Origin: Cyclobacteriaceae bacterium
GTDB taxonomy: Bacteria > Bacteroidota > Bacteroidia > Cytophagales > Cyclobacteriaceae
Assembly (NCBI GenBank): GCA_029858965.1
Contig: JAOUDZ010000031.1
Coordinates: 1-44,933, forward strand
Length of the DNA stretch: 44,933 nt
Direction of reading: 5' to 3'
Numbering within the stretch: position 1 is the stretch's first letter; each line of letters begins with the position of its first letter. The notes beneath the pieces were generated by a model, which was not told where the DNA came from, did not search any database, and was given only the letters and a program-made list of their open reading frames with translations. Shown in pieces: positions 42,955 through 44,933 of the stretch. A program made the position numbers and the translations under genes.

Positions 42955-43302
42955 GTTTTTACGCTCGGTCCGATCAAACGTTCCGAAACGAATTTAACGA
43001 ACTATTTTAGACGTGCCTGCTTGTCTTCCATCGTGACTGGATTTTACCACCAATCCGTGTACGAATTGCTTAAGTTTTATACAAAGTGAACTATAAAATT
43101 GGCTCCCTGTGCATTGTAAGAGATTGATGTGGACGATCTGAATCAACATCACGTTTCAAAAATGCATTTTGACAAAAAGTTATGGTTATTGTGGTTTAAG
43201 ACTAGCCTTAAATTTATATATTATATTGTGATTGGGCACCTGCAAAGCTTGAGGTTATGCCCGAATGTTGCAAACTATATTTCTAATGTTACTTTCTAGT
43301 CT
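42955..43302. other. Divergent intergenic region between corA and GntP-family genes
   Basis: These 348 bases contain the promoters of both divergent genes. An AT-rich segment (about 43208-43230) and TATATTTC at 43276-43283, one mismatch from the Bacteroidota -7 element, are promoter-like for the rightward gene. There is no gene and no TGA-N6-TCA box. Confidence 0.4.
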
Positions 43303-44673
43303 ATGGAAGTGCTTGTTCATGCTGATTATTGGCCCTTTGTAGTCCTGCTATTGAGCGTGCTCGTCGTGGTGGTTTTGATAACGAGGTTGCGTTTTCATCC
43401 CTTTGTTGCGCTTATGCTGTCTGCAATATTCGTCGGACTTATTTCTCCTGCATTGCCGCAGATACCAGGGCAAAATTCCCTGATTACAGTAGTTGAATTG
43501 CCGATGACGGAGTTTGGAAATATGGCTGGCAAAATAGCCTGGGTCATTGCATTGGCTGCTGTGATCGGTACGGCAATGATGGAAAGTGGAGCAGCAGAAC
43601 AGATCGTAAACTGGTTGTTGAAAACGCTTGGAGAAAAGCAAGCCGCAATTGCCCTGATCATCAGCGGATTTGTGTTGTCAATACCGGTGTTTTTTGATAC
43701 TGTATTCTTCTTATTGATACCGCTTGGTATTACATTGGCGCTCAAGACGGGCAAGGACTTCGTCCTATATGTTGTAGCTATTGGTGGTGGTGCAGTCATC
43801 GCCCACAGCATCGTTCCTCCCACACCCGGACCGTTGATTATGGCTGAAACTTTTAACATTGAGTTGGGGACTGTTATCGTAGGCGGTATTGTAACAGGTA
43901 TTATCCCTGCCATCGTCGTACTGGGCGCTGCAAAATGGCTCAATAAGCGTTTTACTATCCCGGTTAGGGTTACAGATGCCCACGTAACATCCATTGAGAA
44001 TCCACCTTCGCTTGTACTATCCATTCTGCCTGTCGCCGTTCCCCTATTGATGATCAGTCTGGCATCGTTTGTACAAGTTATTGCAGGTGAGGTTCCGGGC
44101 TGGATCGCTTTCCAGGGAAATAAAAATATTGCAATGGGTGCCGGCGCATTTATCGCTCTTTTTCTTTGGGCCAAGACCCAAAAGCTTGGATCCAGGGAAC
44201 TCTGGCAAGCTGTTGCCAAACCTTTGGAAGTAGGGGGGATCATTATCCTCATCACGAGTGCCGGTGGAGCTTATGGGGCAATGATCAAGCACAGCGGCAT
44301 TGGCGAAGCTGTCAATGTTGCCACAGCAGGATTTCACGTGCACTATATAATCCTTGCATGGATGATTGCAGCCGTCATGAAGATTGCCCAGGGTTCCGGC
44401 ACGGTCTCCATGATTACTTCTGCAGCAATCATGGCTGCATTGATAGGACCTGAACCACAGCTTCCCTATCATCGTATTTATATTTTACTTTCAATTGGTT
44501 TTGGATCTCTTTTTATATCTTGGATGAATGACAGTGGTTTTTGGGTAGTCGTGCGGATGAGTGGTTTTACTGAGAAAGAAGGGCTACAGGTCTGGACACT
44601 CTTGCTGGCAATAATAGCAATTGTGGGACTTATTCAGGTATTATTGTTGTCATGGATATTTCCATTGGTATGA
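43303..44673 (+). CDS. GntP-family organic acid/proton symporter
   Basis: A 456-residue permease of the gluconate:H+ symporter family. About twelve hydrophobic segments are present. Family-like motifs include RFHPFVALMLSAIFVGL, a re-entrant GSGTVSMITSAAIMA (about 367-381), VPPTPGPLIMAETF, and a C-terminal SWMNDSGFWVVVRMSGF. It imports gluconate or related sugar acids. A DenD-like dehydrogenase gene starts 50 bases downstream, so a four-carbon acid such as erythronate is a plausible substrate. Confidence 0.93.
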   Translation: MEVLVHADYWPFVVLLLSVLVVVVLITRLRFHPFVALMLSAIFVGLISPALPQIPGQNSLITVVELPMTEFGNMAGKIAWVIALAAVIGTAMMESGAAEQIVNWLLKTLGEKQAAIALIISGFVLSIPVFFDTVFFLLIPLGITLALKTGKDFVLYVVAIGGGAVIAHSIVPPTPGPLIMAETFNIELGTVIVGGIVTGIIPAIVVLGAAKWLNKRFTIPVRVTDAHVTSIENPPSLVLSILPVAVPLLMISLASFVQVIAGEVPGWIAFQGNKNIAMGAGAFIALFLWAKTQKLGSRELWQAVAKPLEVGGIIILITSAGGAYGAMIKHSGIGEAVNVATAGFHVHYIILAWMIAAVMKIAQGSGTVSMITSAAIMAALIGPEPQLPYHRIYILLSIGFGSLFISWMNDSGFWVVVRMSGFTEKEGLQVWTLLLAIIAIVGLIQVLLLSWIFPLV

Positions 44674-44723
44674 TGTTGTACAAAGCTTTGCACCAAAGAT
44701 TAATAATTTTATAACGTAATCAT

Positions 44724-44933
44724 ATGCGTATCCTTATTTTAGGCGGTGGCGGTTTTTTAGGCAGGAGGTTGGCTAAAGAATTAATTCAAAATGGAGGTCT
44801 TATACAAGGTGAACTTACTCACCTGACACTGGTGGATGTTGCCTTTCCTGAGGATATGCCGCAAGATCCAAGACTTGAATGCATAGCAGCTGACTTCAGT
44901 GACGAGGCAGTGATCAGCGGCATTCTTCGGCAT
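44724..44933 (+). CDS. denD: NAD-dependent epimerase/dehydrogenase, DenD-like (partial, right edge)
   Basis: Seventy codons are visible, starting MRILILGGGGFLGRRLAKEL, the glycine-rich Rossmann NAD-binding motif of extended short-chain dehydrogenases. They continue LTHLTLVDVAFPEDMPQD and LECIAADFSDEAVI. The pattern LTLVDV with a following Asp-rich strand resembles D-erythronate dehydrogenase DenD and related sugar-acid dehydrogenases. The partner GntP-type permease supports a role in four-carbon acid catabolism. The catalytic YxxxK lies beyond the window, so the symbol is tentative. Confidence 0.7.
   Translation, partial: MRILILGGGGFLGRRLAKELIQNGGLIQGELTHLTLVDVAFPEDMPQDPRLECIAADFSDEAVISGILRH

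Noticed and set aside
43124-43146. TTGAT-N13-ATCAA between corA and the GntP gene
   Set aside because: The halves match an FNR half-site, but the 13-base spacer is wrong for the dimer. Not counted with the regulon.

Overview
The window looks like chromosomal DNA of a free-living, polysaccharide-degrading Bacteroidota, probably a Cytophagales-like lineage. The grounds are a SusC/SusD pair, a type IX secretion tail, a hybrid-two-component-type sensor start, CcoI/CcoS, tandem-domain UspA proteins and mostly Shine-Dalgarno-free starts. This placement is inferred from gene content; no rRNA or marker gene is present. I found no CRISPR array, insertion sequence, phage gene or convincing tRNA.

Region 1 (1-13.6 kb) is a polysaccharide utilisation locus. 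A sensor/regulator gene truncated by the left edge diverges from a collinear run: GH130 beta-mannoside phosphorylase/mannosidase, MFS sugar transporter, a lipoprotein of unrecognised enzyme-like family, SusC, SusD, and a LamG surface lipoprotein, ending at a strong terminator. A second, much larger paralogue of the unrecognised protein follows, carrying LamG and a type IX sorting tail. The likely target is a beta-mannose-containing glycan, with GH130 as the only substrate clue. A Tat-exported sugar isomerase-like protein lies convergent to it.

Region 2 (15-17.4 kb) is an arginine deiminase followed by a CtlX-type citrulline hydrolase, which together would take arginine to ornithine without carbamoyl phosphate.

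Region 3 (17.4-35.1 kb) holds a UspA protein, the MlaE-F-D lipid transport operon, a membrane-anchored flavodoxin-like protein, a LOG-family protein, a GreA/GreB-type factor, PEP synthase with a small unknown partner, an AI-2E-type permease, two paralogous UspA genes around Hsp20 and a DUF4136 lipoprotein, then CcoI, CcoS and HemN. Nine gaps in regions 2-3 carry an FNR/CRP-like inverted repeat, TGA-N6-TCA, usually extended to TGAY-N4-RTCA. It usually lies 55-120 bases before a start codon. With arginine deiminase, HemN, CcoI, UspA and Hsp20 among the genes, this looks like a low-oxygen or energy-stress regulon. The regulator itself is not in the window.

Region 4 (35.2-44.9 kb) is general metabolism and transport: a sulfatase lipoprotein, a beta-carbonic anhydrase with a SulP transporter (probably bicarbonate uptake), a small secreted or membrane protein behind a 9-bp palindrome, an NTF2-like protein, a DinB/VOC pair, CorA, and a GntP-type permease followed by the start of a DenD-like dehydrogenase cut by the right edge.
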